DNA from: CAYTEO01 sp964436825
GTDB lineage: Bacteria; Krumholzibacteriota; Krumholzibacteriia; LZORAL124-64-63
DNA: 64,000 nucleotides
Reading direction: 5' to 3'
Assembly (NCBI GenBank): GCA_964436825.1
Contig: CAYTEO010000001.1
Span: 1-64,000, forward strand
The translations under genes and the position numbers were made by a program. Below, in pieces: positions 9,639-17,582 of this stretch. The notes beneath the pieces were generated by a model. That model saw only the letters and a program-made list of their open reading frames with translations, did no database searches and had not been told where the DNA came from. Each line of letters opens with the position of its first letter. Positions within the stretch are counted from its first letter, which is position 1.

Positions 9639-9703
9639 CGTCGATACGGCCGGCACGACCCGCCCCGCCGGCGAATCGTGCCGTCTGCGCGACGGGCCGG
9701 CCC

Positions 9704-9732
9704 TTCCCGGAGCCGGCCCGATCTGCTATCCT
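9704..9732 (+). promoter_or_regulatory. Promoter candidate for the PDZ-GAF-PP2C phosphatase gene
   Basis: TTCCCG (9704-9709), a 17-base spacer and TATCCT (9727-9732) lie just before the ribosome site GAGGAGG (9739-9745). The leader would be only about 12 bases. The -35 element is weak. Confidence 0.4.
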
Positions 9733-9750
9733 CGACAGAGGAGGCCGCCC

Positions 9751-12276
9751 ATGTCCGCACCGCCAGCTTCGCCCGCCGCCGCGGCGCCGCCAGTCACGTC
9801 CCGCGACCGCCTCTCCCGCTGGCTGGGACTCTACCTGCTGGCGCCCCTGCTGCTGCTGCTGGAGATCCCCGTCGCCATCCACATCGCCCAGTCGCCCTAC
9901 GACGGCCTGGTGATCCACAACCTCATCGTCCAGGAGGTCGTCCCCGGCAGCCCCGCCGACCGCGCGGGGATCGTGCCCGGCGAGCGGTTGCTGGCGGTCG
10001 ACGACCGGCCCACCCTGACGATGGTCGACTTCTACCTGGCCCGCGCCGGCCGCTACGACCTGGCCCCGCGCCACTACCTGCTGCAGCGGGACGGCCGGGT
10101 GCGGACGGTCACCGTCGTGCCGGTCCGGCCTCCCAGCGCGCGCCTGGCCTGGAACTACAGCCTGTCGGTCGTGGGGCTCGCCTTCCTGCTGATGGGCTGG
10201 CTGATCCTGGCCCGGCGCAACGACATGGTGGCCCGCCACTTCTTCGGCCTCTGCATGCTGTTCGCCTTCTTCATGATGGACGTGCCGGACTGGCCGTCGC
10301 GGACCTGGCTGACGGCCAAGGAGGTGGCCCGCGACGCGGCCGTGCTGTTGCTGCCGGTGATCTTCCTGCGCTTCTGCCTCTACTTCCCCGACCGGGTCCA
10401 CCTCACCACCGCGGCGCGGCACCGCCACCGGCTGCTGCTGCTGCCCGCCGCCGTCCTGTTCGCGGGGAGCCTCTACGCGAACTTCGCCCGGCTGGACCCG
10501 GCCACTTCCGCCCTGGTGGCACTGCTGCAGCTGGTGACGGGGATCTACTTCGTCGCCTTCATCGCCGCCGGGCTGGTCGTCTCCGCCCGCAAGCTCCTGC
10601 GCCGCAACCGGCCCGTCGAGCGCACGAAGCTGCGGCTGGTGGGCCTGGGGCTGATCGGCGGGGTCGTGCCGTTCCTGGCGGGGGCCGTCGTCCACAACCT
10701 GCTGCCGGGACTGGAGCTGCCGCTGCGGGAATGGAGCGCCCTGTCGCTGGTCCTGGTGCCGGTGACCTTCGGGGTGGCCATCCTGCGCTACGGGGCCCTG
10801 GACCTGGAGTACGTCGTCCGTCACGGGCTGGTCTACGCCCTGCTGACCGCGGGCGTGGTCGTGCTGTACCTGGTGCTGGTGGGGGTGCTGGGGCACATCC
10901 TCACGGGCTACTTCAAGACATCGAGCTATCCTGTTGCCCTGGCGGCCGTTGCCATCATCGCCCTGACCTTGAACCCGGCTCGCCGCGCGTTGCACGACTG
11001 GGTGGACGGCACCTTCTATCCCTCCCGCCGCGCCACCCGCGAGGCCATCGAGACGCTGTCCCACGCGCTCTCCGAGTTGATCGACGACGAGGCGACCCTG
11101 ACGGCACGCTTGCTGGACGGCCTGTTCGACCTCTACCGCCCCGCGTCCCTCCACCTGCTGACCGAACAGGACGATGCCTTCGTCCAGCGGGGTAGCCGCC
11201 CCCCCTCGGCACCGCCCGTGCCCGAGCTGCCGCCGGACAGCACCCTGGCGACGGTCCTCCTGCTGGCCCACCGCCCCATCTACGTGGAGGAGATCGACGG
11301 GCTGGCCGTCGACAACGCCACCGACCCCGCCAGCGCAGCGCTGCTGGCGACGTCCCTCTGCCAGCTCGTCGTACCCCTGATCGCGGGCCAGCGGTTGCGC
11401 GGCCTGCTGCTGCTGGGCGGCAAGGAGGGCGGGCTGCTGTACAGCCAGACCGACATCGCCAACCTGCATCACTTCGGCGTCCAGGCCGCCGCGCTGCTCG
11501 AGCTGACCCGGCTCTACCAGGAGCGGCTCTCCCGCCAGCGGCTGGAGACGGAGCTGTCGGTGGCGCGGCGGATCCAGCAGGGGCTGCTGCCGGCGGCTCC
11601 CATCGTCACCGGCGACCTGGAGCTGGCCGGCCGGATGGAGCCGAGCCGGGACGTGGGCGGGGACTACTTCGACTACCTGAGGCTGGACCGGGACCGGATC
11701 GCCGTGGCCATCGCCGACGTGGCGGGCCACGGCATCCCCGCGGCGATGATCATGATGAGCCTGCGGGTGGAGTTCCGCACCGCCGTGGTGGCCGATCCCG
11801 ACCCGGCCCGCCTCTGCGCCCACCTCAACCGGATCGTCTGCGGGATGGGCGAGGCGGGACGGCTGGTCTGCTTCTTCGTCGGGATCCTGGACCGGCGCGA
11901 CCGGTTGCTGCGGTTCTGCAACGCGGGGATGAACCCGCCGCTGCTGCTGCGCCGCGGCGGCGGCTACCTGGACCGTCTGCGCAAGGGCGGCCCGATGCTG
12001 GGAATCGACCCGGACCACGGCTACGCCCGCGGCAGCATCGGCCTGGAGCCGGGAGACCTCTGCCTGCTGCACACCGACGGCCTGGTCGACCAGACCGGAC
12101 CGGATGGCGAACAGCGGTTCGGACCCGACCGCCTGGAACGGCTCCTGCGGTCCCTGGCGGACGCCGCTGCCCCGCTGCCTGTCTCCCTGGACAGGATCTT
12201 TGCAGCCCTCGAAGAGTTCGGCGGTGATCAGCCGAGCGACGACCGCACGGCTATCCTGTTGAGAATCAAGCAGTAG
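9751..12276 (+). CDS. Membrane PP2C (RsbU/SpoIIE-type) phosphatase with PDZ and GAF-like regions
   Basis: The 841 residues begin with a membrane helix (about 25-48) and an extracytoplasmic PDZ domain (about 52-125, EVVPGSPADRAGIVPGERLL). About seven more membrane helices follow (140-395), then a GAF-like region (450-595), a coiled linker ending ARRIQQGLLPAAP (604-616), and a SpoIIE/PP2C domain. Metal-ligand motifs RDVGGDYFDY (from 631) and IADVAGHGIPAAM (from 654) are intact, and the domain ends with DDRTAILLRIK. The family usually dephosphorylates STAS-domain anti-anti-sigma factors. The ATG at 9751 follows a GAGGAGG ribosome site. No anti-sigma kinase is adjacent; a STAS gene lies 34 kb away in the dcw cluster. 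A sensor input through PDZ is inference. Confidence 0.88.
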   Translation: MSAPPASPAAAAPPVTSRDRLSRWLGLYLLAPLLLLLEIPVAIHIAQSPYDGLVIHNLIVQEVVPGSPADRAGIVPGERLLAVDDRPTLTMVDFYLARAGRYDLAPRHYLLQRDGRVRTVTVVPVRPPSARLAWNYSLSVVGLAFLLMGWLILARRNDMVARHFFGLCMLFAFFMMDVPDWPSRTWLTAKEVARDAAVLLLPVIFLRFCLYFPDRVHLTTAARHRHRLLLLPAAVLFAGSLYANFARLDPATSALVALLQLVTGIYFVAFIAAGLVVSARKLLRRNRPVERTKLRLVGLGLIGGVVPFLAGAVVHNLLPGLELPLREWSALSLVLVPVTFGVAILRYGALDLEYVVRHGLVYALLTAGVVVLYLVLVGVLGHILTGYFKTSSYPVALAAVAIIALTLNPARRALHDWVDGTFYPSRRATREAIETLSHALSELIDDEATLTARLLDGLFDLYRPASLHLLTEQDDAFVQRGSRPPSAPPVPELPPDSTLATVLLLAHRPIYVEEIDGLAVDNATDPASAALLATSLCQLVVPLIAGQRLRGLLLLGGKEGGLLYSQTDIANLHHFGVQAAALLELTRLYQERLSRQRLETELSVARRIQQGLLPAAPIVTGDLELAGRMEPSRDVGGDYFDYLRLDRDRIAVAIADVAGHGIPAAMIMMSLRVEFRTAVVADPDPARLCAHLNRIVCGMGEAGRLVCFFVGILDRRDRLLRFCNAGMNPPLLLRRGGGYLDRLRKGGPMLGIDPDHGYARGSIGLEPGDLCLLHTDGLVDQTGPDGEQRFGPDRLERLLRSLADAAAPLPVSLDRIFAALEEFGGDQPSDDRTAILLRIKQ

Positions 12277-12351
12277 AACGAAACGTCACCCGGCCGGCAC
12301 CGATTTCGCTAAAGCAACGGTGTCGGCTGTCGATGCTGACGGCGGAAGCCC

Positions 12352-12374
12352 GTCCCGCGGCGGGACCGCGGGAC
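12352..12374 (+). ncRNA. Perfect hairpin in the leader of a micro-ORF
   Basis: GTCCCGCGG (12352-12360) and CCGCGGGAC (12366-12374) form a perfect 9-base-pair stem with a CGGGA loop. A second possible stem, CACCG/CGGTG, lies upstream at about 12298-12322. The hairpin sits between the phosphatase stop and the 12404 micro-ORF and is not followed by a T tract, so it is not a terminator. It could be an mRNA-stabilising or regulatory leader. I could not match it to a known riboswitch. Confidence 0.4.
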
Positions 12375-12403
12375 CAACCTTTCACCCGGATGGGAGGACG
12401 CTC

Positions 12404-12469
12404 ATGATCCCGATCGACGTGATCATCGGCCTCTCCATCGTAGACCTTCTATGGTGGTTGAGGAAATGA
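12404..12469 (+). CDS. Putative 21-residue hydrophobic micro-protein
   Basis: A short frame encodes MIPIDVIIGLSIVDLLWWLR followed by K and a TGA stop. It has a ribosome-site-like GGGAGGACGCTC directly upstream, a hydrophobic core long enough for one membrane helix, paired Trp near the interface and a basic C-terminus. It lies between a perfect hairpin (12352-12374) and a strong intrinsic terminator (12488-12538), and is locally richer in A/T than its surroundings. The overall form resembles small membrane peptides such as type I toxins (TisB, Ibs), but I see no homology and no clear antisense RNA. It could be an unused frame in the phosphatase 3' UTR. Confidence 0.4.
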   Translation: MIPIDVIIGLSIVDLLWWLRK

Positions 12470-12487
12470 TCAAGACGGACCGCGCGG

Positions 12488-12538
12488 GTCCCTGACCGGT
12501 CAACTGTCGTCAGACATCCGGTCAGGGACGCTTCTTTT
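12488..12538 (+). terminator. Rho-independent terminator
   Basis: GTCCCTGACCGG (12488-12499) pairs perfectly with CCGGTCAGGGAC (12518-12529), a 12-base-pair stem with an 18-base loop. It is followed by CTTCTTTT. The T-rich tail is on the plus-strand side only, so it ends the phosphatase/micro-ORF transcript and not the opposing GroES-like gene. Confidence 0.88.
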
Positions 12539-12542
12539 CCCG

Positions 12543-12971
12543 TCAGTCCCCCTCCTCGACCCCCTTCTCCCCCTCCTCCAGCGACGCGTAGAGATCCCCC
12601 ACCGGCTCCTCGTCGACCCAGTCCTCCCGGACCAGGACCAGGACGGCCGCGTTGGGCACGACCAGGTACGGTCGCCCCTCGAAGGTGATCTCGACGGCCG
12701 CCTTGCGCAGGAACAGGACGTAGTCCCCCTCCTGGGCCTGCAGGGGGATGTAGCGCCCCTCGTTGCCGTGGGGCCACTCGTCGGGATCGTCTGCCGGCTC
12801 GGGGATGGGGATCCCCGGTCCGACGGCGGCCACCCACCCTCCCTGGGCCAGGCGGGTGCTGGTGGCGGTGGCGGGCAGGTAGAGGCCGGTCGACGTCTTC
12901 TCCTCCCCCCGCTCGGGACGCACGAGGAGACGGTCGCCGACGACGATCAGGCGCTTCTTCAACGGTGCCAT
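12543..12971 (-). CDS. GroES-like co-chaperonin family protein, extended
   Basis: The 142 residues are clearly longer than standard GroES (about 97). The opening VVGDRLLVRPERGEEKTSTGLYLP contains the conserved roof/mobile-loop region, and VAAVGPG plus a later EGDYVLFLRKAAVEITFEGRPYLVV segment complete the Cpn10 fold. A roughly 20-residue insert (PEPADDPDEWPHGNEGRYIP) and an acidic C-terminus account for the extra length. No groEL is nearby. The gene is the last member of the dsbD-trxA-tlpA run, 39 bases after tlpA. A role in folding redox-active envelope proteins is only a guess; it may be a paralogue of the true GroES. Confidence 0.8.
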   Translation of the reverse strand: MAPLKKRLIVVGDRLLVRPERGEEKTSTGLYLPATATSTRLAQGGWVAAVGPGIPIPEPADDPDEWPHGNEGRYIPLQAQEGDYVLFLRKAAVEITFEGRPYLVVPNAAVLVLVREDWVDEEPVGDLYASLEEGEKGVEEGD

Positions 12972-13010
12972 GACGTTCGCCTCCTCGTGCTGCCCGGCCG
13001 GGTGGCGGGA

Positions 13011-13562
13011 TCAGGAGTTCTTGGCCTTCATGGCCATCCGGACGTACTCGTCCAGTGGCCTGTAGCCGACGAACTTGCCGGCGATCCGCCCGTCCGGGGT
13101 GATGAAGAAGGTGGTCGGGATGCTGCGCACGCCCCCGAAGGCGTTGGCCACCTCGGCTCCGCCCAGGACGACCTTGAAGGTGAAACCTTGCTGCTCGACG
13201 AACGGCTTGACGACCTTCAGCCCCTGCTGGTCGGTGGCGATGGCCACGACGACGATCCCCTGGTCCGCGTACTCGTCCTGGAGCTCCTGCAGGTGCGGCA
13301 GGGCGCGGCGGCACGGCGGGCACCAGGTGGCCCAGAAATCCAGGACGACCGTCTTGCCGCGGTAGTCGGACAGCTTGACGTGGTTGCCTTCCAGGTCGAG
13401 CAGGTCGAAGTCGGGGGCGACCGGCAACTCGGGCCCGGAGGCGGCGGCGGCGCCCTGCTCGCCGGCGGCGGCCTGCTCCTGGGGAGGGGCCTTCTCGCTG
13501 CAGCCGGAGACCAGGACGGTCAGGACGAGGACGGCGATCAGGGACAGGGTCTTGAACTTCAC
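13011..13562 (-). CDS. TlpA/ResA-like thioredoxin-fold lipoprotein
   Basis: A lipoprotein signal ends in LVSGC (Cys about residue 20 from the GTG), followed by a Gln/Ala-rich linker and an AhpC/TSA-Redoxin (TlpA) domain. The active site is WATWCPPCR, with the cis-Pro segment SIPTTFFI. It is likely an envelope-anchored thiol reductant that receives electrons from DsbD, for example for cytochrome c maturation or repair of periplasmic disulfides. The GTG at 13562 is chosen because AAAGGA lies about 9 bases upstream. An ATG at 13580 overlaps the trxA stop (TGATG) and would add six residues. Confidence 0.88.
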   Translation of the reverse strand: MKFKTLSLIAVLVLTVLVSGCSEKAPPQEQAAAGEQGAAAASGPELPVAPDFDLLDLEGNHVKLSDYRGKTVVLDFWATWCPPCRRALPHLQELQDEYADQGIVVVAIATDQQGLKVVKPFVEQQGFTFKVVLGGAEVANAFGGVRSIPTTFFITPDGRIAGKFVGYRPLDEYVRMAMKAKNS

Positions 13563-13579
13563 GTCGTGTTCCTTTCGCA

Positions 13580-13906
13580 TCACAGCAGCTTGCTCTCGAT
13601 CTTCTCGACGATCTTGTCCTTGGGCGAGACGCCGATCTGGGAGTCCACGACCTGGCCGCCCTTCATGTACAGGACCGTCGGGACGGACATGACCCGGAAC
13701 TGCATGGCCGCGTTGCGGGCCTTGTCCACGTCCACGTGGACGACCTTCAGCCGGCCGGCGTAGTCGTCGGCCAGCTCGGCGACGATGGGCTCGAGGTGCT
13801 TGCAGGGCCCGCACCAGGTGGCGCTGAAGTCGACCAGGACCGGCAGCTCGCTCTGCAGGACCTCGGCGGCGAAGTTCTCGTCGGTGACGTGGATCACGTT
13901 GCTCAT
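13580..13906 (-). CDS. trxA: Thioredoxin
   Basis: A standard 108-residue cytoplasmic thioredoxin with the active site ATWCGPCK and the cis-proline segment VMSVPTVLYMKGG. It is the expected electron donor for DsbD, whose gene lies immediately upstream with an ATGA overlap. That fits a complete electron path of TrxA to DsbD to the lipoprotein TlpA encoded next in the operon. Confidence 0.95.
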   Translation of the reverse strand: MSNVIHVTDENFAAEVLQSELPVLVDFSATWCGPCKHLEPIVAELADDYAGRLKVVHVDVDKARNAAMQFRVMSVPTVLYMKGGQVVDSQIGVSPKDKIVEKIESKLL

Positions 13907-15774
13907 CGTTCCTCCTGAGGCTGGGTCGTCCGGCCGCCGGTCGCGGCCCGGTCCAGGACACGCTGCAGCACGGGGATCACCTGCTCGGGGGATCGGAATC
14001 CCGAGAAGCGTTCCAGCTCGCTGCCGTCGGGAGCGAAGAAGATGACCGTCGGCATCCCCGCCACGCCGTAGCGGCGCAGCAGGGCGGTGTTGGTCTCCGA
14101 CCTTTCGGTCATGTCCATTTTAAGCGGGATGAAGCCGCGGGCAAGTTCCAGCACCCGCTCGTCGCTCCAGGTCTCGTGGTCCAGCTCCTTGCAGGCGGCG
14201 CACCACTCGGCCCAGAAGTCCATGACCACCGGCCTGCCGGTGCGTTCCGCCTCCGCGAAGGCGGCCTCGACGTCGTGCCGCCAGGCGGGTTCCTCCGCGA
14301 CGGTCGCCTCCGGCCCGGGCCGCCCGCCGGCCGGCAGCAGTCCCGGCGCCAGCCCCCGCAGTCCGCCCAGCAGCAGCAGGACCACGCCCACCGTCCAGAC
14401 CAGCATCAGCACCCCCTTGCCCATCCCGGCCCGTGGCCCGGCGTCGGGGGGCAGGGGGCGCCACGCCCCCCAGGCGCTGGCGCTGAAGGCCAGCAGGACG
14501 CCCAGCATCGTCAGCAGCAGCCAGCCGGGCACGTACAGGCGCAGGAACCAGAGGGCCAGCCCGTAGAGGACCAGGGCGAAGAAGTGCTTGACCTGTTCCA
14601 TCCAGGCCCCCGCCCCGGGCAGGGCCGTCAGCAGGCCGCTGAAGGTCCCCAGGGCGATGAACAGCATCCCCAGGCCCAGGGCGAAGGTGAACAGCAGCCA
14701 GAAACCCAGCAGCAGGTTGCCGGTGGTCGCCACCCAGGTCAGCAGGACGATCAGGACCGGGCCGACGCACGGGGCGGCGATCAGGCCCATGGCCATCCCC
14801 ATCAGCAGCGGTCCCAGGAAACCGGTGCGGGCGCCGCCGATCCGGGTGGTCAGCGACGACGGCGGCTGGATGTCGAACAGGCCGGCCATGGACAGTCCCA
14901 TGGCCCCGATGACCGTCGCGACGATCCCGGCGAACAGGGGAGTCTGGGTCGCCTGTCCGAAGGCGCCGCCGGTGGCCGCGGCCACCAGGCCCAGGGTCGA
15001 GTAGACGACGGCGATCCCCAGGACGTACCACAGGGACATGACGAACCCCTTGGCGGGGTTCCCCTTGGCACTGCCGCCGATGAAGCCGACGGTGATCGGG
15101 ATCATGGGATAGACGCAGGGAGTGAAGCTGGCCAGGATCCCGCCCAGGAAGACCAGCAGGAAGGCCAGCCAGCTCCCCCGGTCCAGGGCGTCCTCCAGGC
15201 GGCCCTGCAGTCCCCGCGGCCGCTCCGGCCGCACGTCGGCCGTCGCGTCGGCGGGATCCGCCGCGCCCGTCCGGGCCGACACGGCGGCATCGCCCGCCGG
15301 CGCCAGCGCCAGCTCGGCGCTCGTCTGCGCCCAGGCCGGCGCGTAGCAGAGTCCGGCCTCTCCCTCGCGGCAGAGCTGGTACTGGGCCTCGAGATCCACG
15401 CGCAGCGACGTGGCGCCCGCCGGCAGGCGGACCGGCACGACGGCCATGACGTCGCCCTTGTAGTAGCCGATCTCCTGCTCGACGATCGGCTCGGGGAAGA
15501 CGGCCTGGCCGAAACCGGCCGGCGGTTCGCTCTGCCAGCGGAGCTGCTGGAAGGTCGAGGTCAGGTGGGTCCCCGCCGGCACGTGGTAGACGACGCCGAG
15601 GCGCCCCTCCCCGCCCGCGGGCAGCGGACCGAGGGGCCTGATCTCGACGGTGACGGCCGGCACCCCGCCCCCGGCGGGAGGGGTCCTGCCCAGGCCGGGT
15701 CCCGCCTGGACGACGACGGCCAGCAGCGTCAGCAGCAGCACGGGCAAAGCGATCCGGGCGATGCGACGGGACAT
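13903..15774 (-). CDS. dsbD: Thiol:disulfide interchange protein DsbD
   Basis: The 623 residues carry a signal peptide and an N-terminal periplasmic alpha domain (about 30-195) with a Cys pair in LCREGEAGLCYAP. The transmembrane beta domain has redox cysteines in SFTPCVYPMIPI (about 213) and AAPCVGPVL (about 326). A C-terminal periplasmic thioredoxin domain has WAEWCAACK (about 519). All three Cys pairs are present, so the electron relay from cytoplasm to periplasm looks intact. The ATG at 15774 gives a proper signal peptide. The stop overlaps the trxA start. The upstream FG-GAP gene ends 82 bases away. Confidence 0.95.
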   Translation of the reverse strand: MSRRIARIALPVLLLTLLAVVVQAGPGLGRTPPAGGGVPAVTVEIRPLGPLPAGGEGRLGVVYHVPAGTHLTSTFQQLRWQSEPPAGFGQAVFPEPIVEQEIGYYKGDVMAVVPVRLPAGATSLRVDLEAQYQLCREGEAGLCYAPAWAQTSAELALAPAGDAAVSARTGAADPADATADVRPERPRGLQGRLEDALDRGSWLAFLLVFLGGILASFTPCVYPMIPITVGFIGGSAKGNPAKGFVMSLWYVLGIAVVYSTLGLVAAATGGAFGQATQTPLFAGIVATVIGAMGLSMAGLFDIQPPSSLTTRIGGARTGFLGPLLMGMAMGLIAAPCVGPVLIVLLTWVATTGNLLLGFWLLFTFALGLGMLFIALGTFSGLLTALPGAGAWMEQVKHFFALVLYGLALWFLRLYVPGWLLLTMLGVLLAFSASAWGAWRPLPPDAGPRAGMGKGVLMLVWTVGVVLLLLGGLRGLAPGLLPAGGRPGPEATVAEEPAWRHDVEAAFAEAERTGRPVVMDFWAEWCAACKELDHETWSDERVLELARGFIPLKMDMTERSETNTALLRRYGVAGMPTVIFFAPDGSELERFSGFRSPEQVIPVLQRVLDRAATGGRTTQPQEER

Positions 15775-15856
15775 GGACGTCTCCTTGGCGTCGGTAGCGA
15801 TCACGGTACGCTCGGGCATGAGTGGCGCGGGGGCGCCGCCCGTCACGGGCGGCGCC

Positions 15857-16654
15857 TCACTGGAGGTGCTTCTCCTGCCGGTGATCGACGTCGTAGATCT
15901 TCAGGGGCAGGCCGTCGCTCTCGGTCAGAACCTCGGGCAGCCCGTCCCCGTCGATGTCGACCAGCTCGATGCGGGTGCCGAAGACCTGGTCCTCCCACTT
16001 GATGTCGCCGGTCCGGCTGTCGATGACCTGGCCGGTGTTGAGGACCAGCTCGGGGTTGCGGTCCCCGTCGACGTCGCCGACGGCGATGCGTGTCCCCTGG
16101 TATTCGCGCAGGCTGGTCCACTCGCGGTTGAAGGTCTTGCCGTCCAGGTAGTAGAGGTGGCTGTCGGCGTTGACGATGATCTCCCACTGGGGATCGTCGT
16201 CCACGTTGGCCGCGGTCAGGCAGGTGATCTGCGTGAAATCGTTGGGCAGGGTCTCGTAGCGCAACTTCAGGTCGTGGGCGGACCAGACGTAGATCATCGC
16301 CGAGCTCGTCCAGGCGATCAGCTCGTCCTTGCCGTCCCCGTCCAGGTCGGGAGCGATGACCTCGCGGACGATCCCGTCGAGCTGCTTGCTGGACCAGATC
16401 TCCTCGCTGCCGTCGCCGGTCAGGTAGTAGACCCGCACCAGGCCGAAGCGGTCCCCCAGCGCGATGTAGGGACCGAAGTCGTCCTCGCGGGTGTCGATCG
16501 CCACGATGTGGTCCAGCCGATCGGCGGCCCGCAGGGCGATCCTGTAGGCGTCGTAGGACAGCGGCGTGGGCTCGGCCGCGAGCAGTGGCGCGAACCAGCC
16601 CAGCAGCAGGCACAGGCCGAACACGACCTGGCCGAGATGTCGTTGGCCTCGCAT
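15857..16654 (-). CDS. Secreted FG-GAP/VCBS repeat protein
   Basis: The 265 residues start with a signal peptide (GQVVFGLCLLLGWFAPLLAA). At least three calcium-binding FG-GAP repeats follow: APDLDGDGKDELI, VGDVDGDRNPELV and LVDIDGDGLPEVL, the usual DxDxDG loops of a small beta-propeller. It is therefore an exported, probably surface or periplasmic, scaffold; no catalytic motif is seen. GGGGAGGAATC is the ribosome site. It has a promoter candidate at 16711-16739 and may read through into dsbD, but the functional link is unproven. Confidence 0.8.
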   Translation of the reverse strand: MRGQRHLGQVVFGLCLLLGWFAPLLAAEPTPLSYDAYRIALRAADRLDHIVAIDTREDDFGPYIALGDRFGLVRVYYLTGDGSEEIWSSKQLDGIVREVIAPDLDGDGKDELIAWTSSAMIYVWSAHDLKLRYETLPNDFTQITCLTAANVDDDPQWEIIVNADSHLYYLDGKTFNREWTSLREYQGTRIAVGDVDGDRNPELVLNTGQVIDSRTGDIKWEDQVFGTRIELVDIDGDGLPEVLTESDGLPLKIYDVDHRQEKHLQ

Positions 16655-16710
16655 GATTCCTCCCCGTTGCGTTCCCCGACGGCGCCTGCGGCGCCTCAGT
16701 GTCGCCCCGT

Positions 16711-16739
16711 AGGATAAGCCAGCAACGCCTCCCCGTCTA
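16711..16739 (-). promoter_or_regulatory. Promoter candidate for the FG-GAP gene
   Basis: TAGACG (16734-16739), a 17-base spacer and TATCCT (16711-16716) lie on the minus strand. The start codon is about 57 bases downstream. A GGCGCC-GCA-GGCGCC repeat falls in the predicted leader. Confidence 0.4.
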
Positions 16740-16796
16740 CCCGCCGCTGCGTCCGGGGTTCCCGGCGGGAATGGGGGCCGGCGCGGTGGCGGGGAG

Positions 16797-17459
16797 TCAC
16801 CAGGGGACGGGAACACCGGCCAGCAGGTGGACCGACCAGCCGGAATAGTCGCGCGGACGGTGGATGTAGCTGCGCCACTGGGCCGAGACCGACAGCAGGA
16901 CCTTCGGCAGCGGGCGCCACTGGTAGCCGAACTCGACGCTGGCGGTGAAGAATCGCTCCTCGGCATGACGGGGCGGGACGGTGACGGTCGCGCCGGTGGA
17001 GTCGACGCTGGTCCCGCCTCCGACGGGGTAGCTGGCCAGGGCGATCCCCGCCGCGACACCGGCGAACAGCAGGGGACGGCCGTCGTCCCGGTCCGCGTCG
17101 TCGACGAAGCGGCGCAGGCCGCAATCGAGGACGACGAGGTTGCGGTGCGGGGCGATATCGCGGTACTCCCCCCGCAGGACGATGCCGCTGTTCCAGTCGT
17201 GGCAGGGGGTGAACAGCTCCGAGGCGGCGGCCGGCGGCAGCAGGACCGCGACGCTGGCTCCCAGGGTCAGCGGGTCCCCGTCGGGGCTGCCGCCGATGGA
17301 GGGTCCGGCCAGCAGCCACGGCTCGGGCGTGCGATCGGGGCGCGCCAGGGACGAGCGGACGATCCCGTCGCGGGCGACGGCCGTCCCGACCCACAGCAGC
17401 AGGCAGCAGGCGGCCAGCAACCGGCCACCGGGCGCTCGTTTCCGACCAGCGCGGACCAT
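16797..17459 (-). CDS. Exported protein of unknown function, possibly an outer-membrane beta-barrel
   Basis: The 220 residues begin with a basic n-region and hydrophobic core (GRLLAACCLLLWVGTAVA) typical of a signal peptide. The rest alternates polar and hydrophobic residues with aromatic strand ends (SVEFGYQWRPLPKVLLSVSAQW) and ends with PVPW, compatible with an 8-10 strand outer-membrane barrel, although the last residue is Trp and not the commoner Phe. I do not recognise the family. The ATG at 17459 is preceded by GGGAGG. It is divergent from the YigZ gene. Confidence 0.6.
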   Translation of the reverse strand: MVRAGRKRAPGGRLLAACCLLLWVGTAVARDGIVRSSLARPDRTPEPWLLAGPSIGGSPDGDPLTLGASVAVLLPPAAASELFTPCHDWNSGIVLRGEYRDIAPHRNLVVLDCGLRRFVDDADRDDGRPLLFAGVAAGIALASYPVGGGTSVDSTGATVTVPPRHAEERFFTASVEFGYQWRPLPKVLLSVSAQWRSYIHRPRDYSGWSVHLLAGVPVPW

Positions 17460-17533
17460 CGAACCTCCCGCCAGGCGCGTTCCGCCGCACCGCGCGGCGG
17501 TCACGGCCGGATCCTGCAACCGCCATGCCACGG

Positions 17534-17562
17534 TTGCCCGCCCGGCCGCCGTGGGCTAACGT
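17534..17562 (+). promoter_or_regulatory. Promoter candidate for the YigZ-family gene
   Basis: TTGCCC (17534-17539), a 17-base spacer and TAACGT (17557-17562) are followed by a GGAGGAG ribosome site and the ATG at 17583. The leader would be about 14 bases. Confidence 0.45.
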
Positions 17563-17582
17563 CCCCGCCCGGAGGAGCGACC

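Noticed and set aside
12277..12403. A cyclic-di-GMP (GEMM) or other known riboswitch upstream of the micro-ORF.
   Set aside because: The conserved GCAAA segment, the GNRA-type tetraloop stem and the ACGCAAAGC core in the right order are not present; only an unrelated GCTAAAGC stretch is seen. It is kept as an unclassified structured leader.
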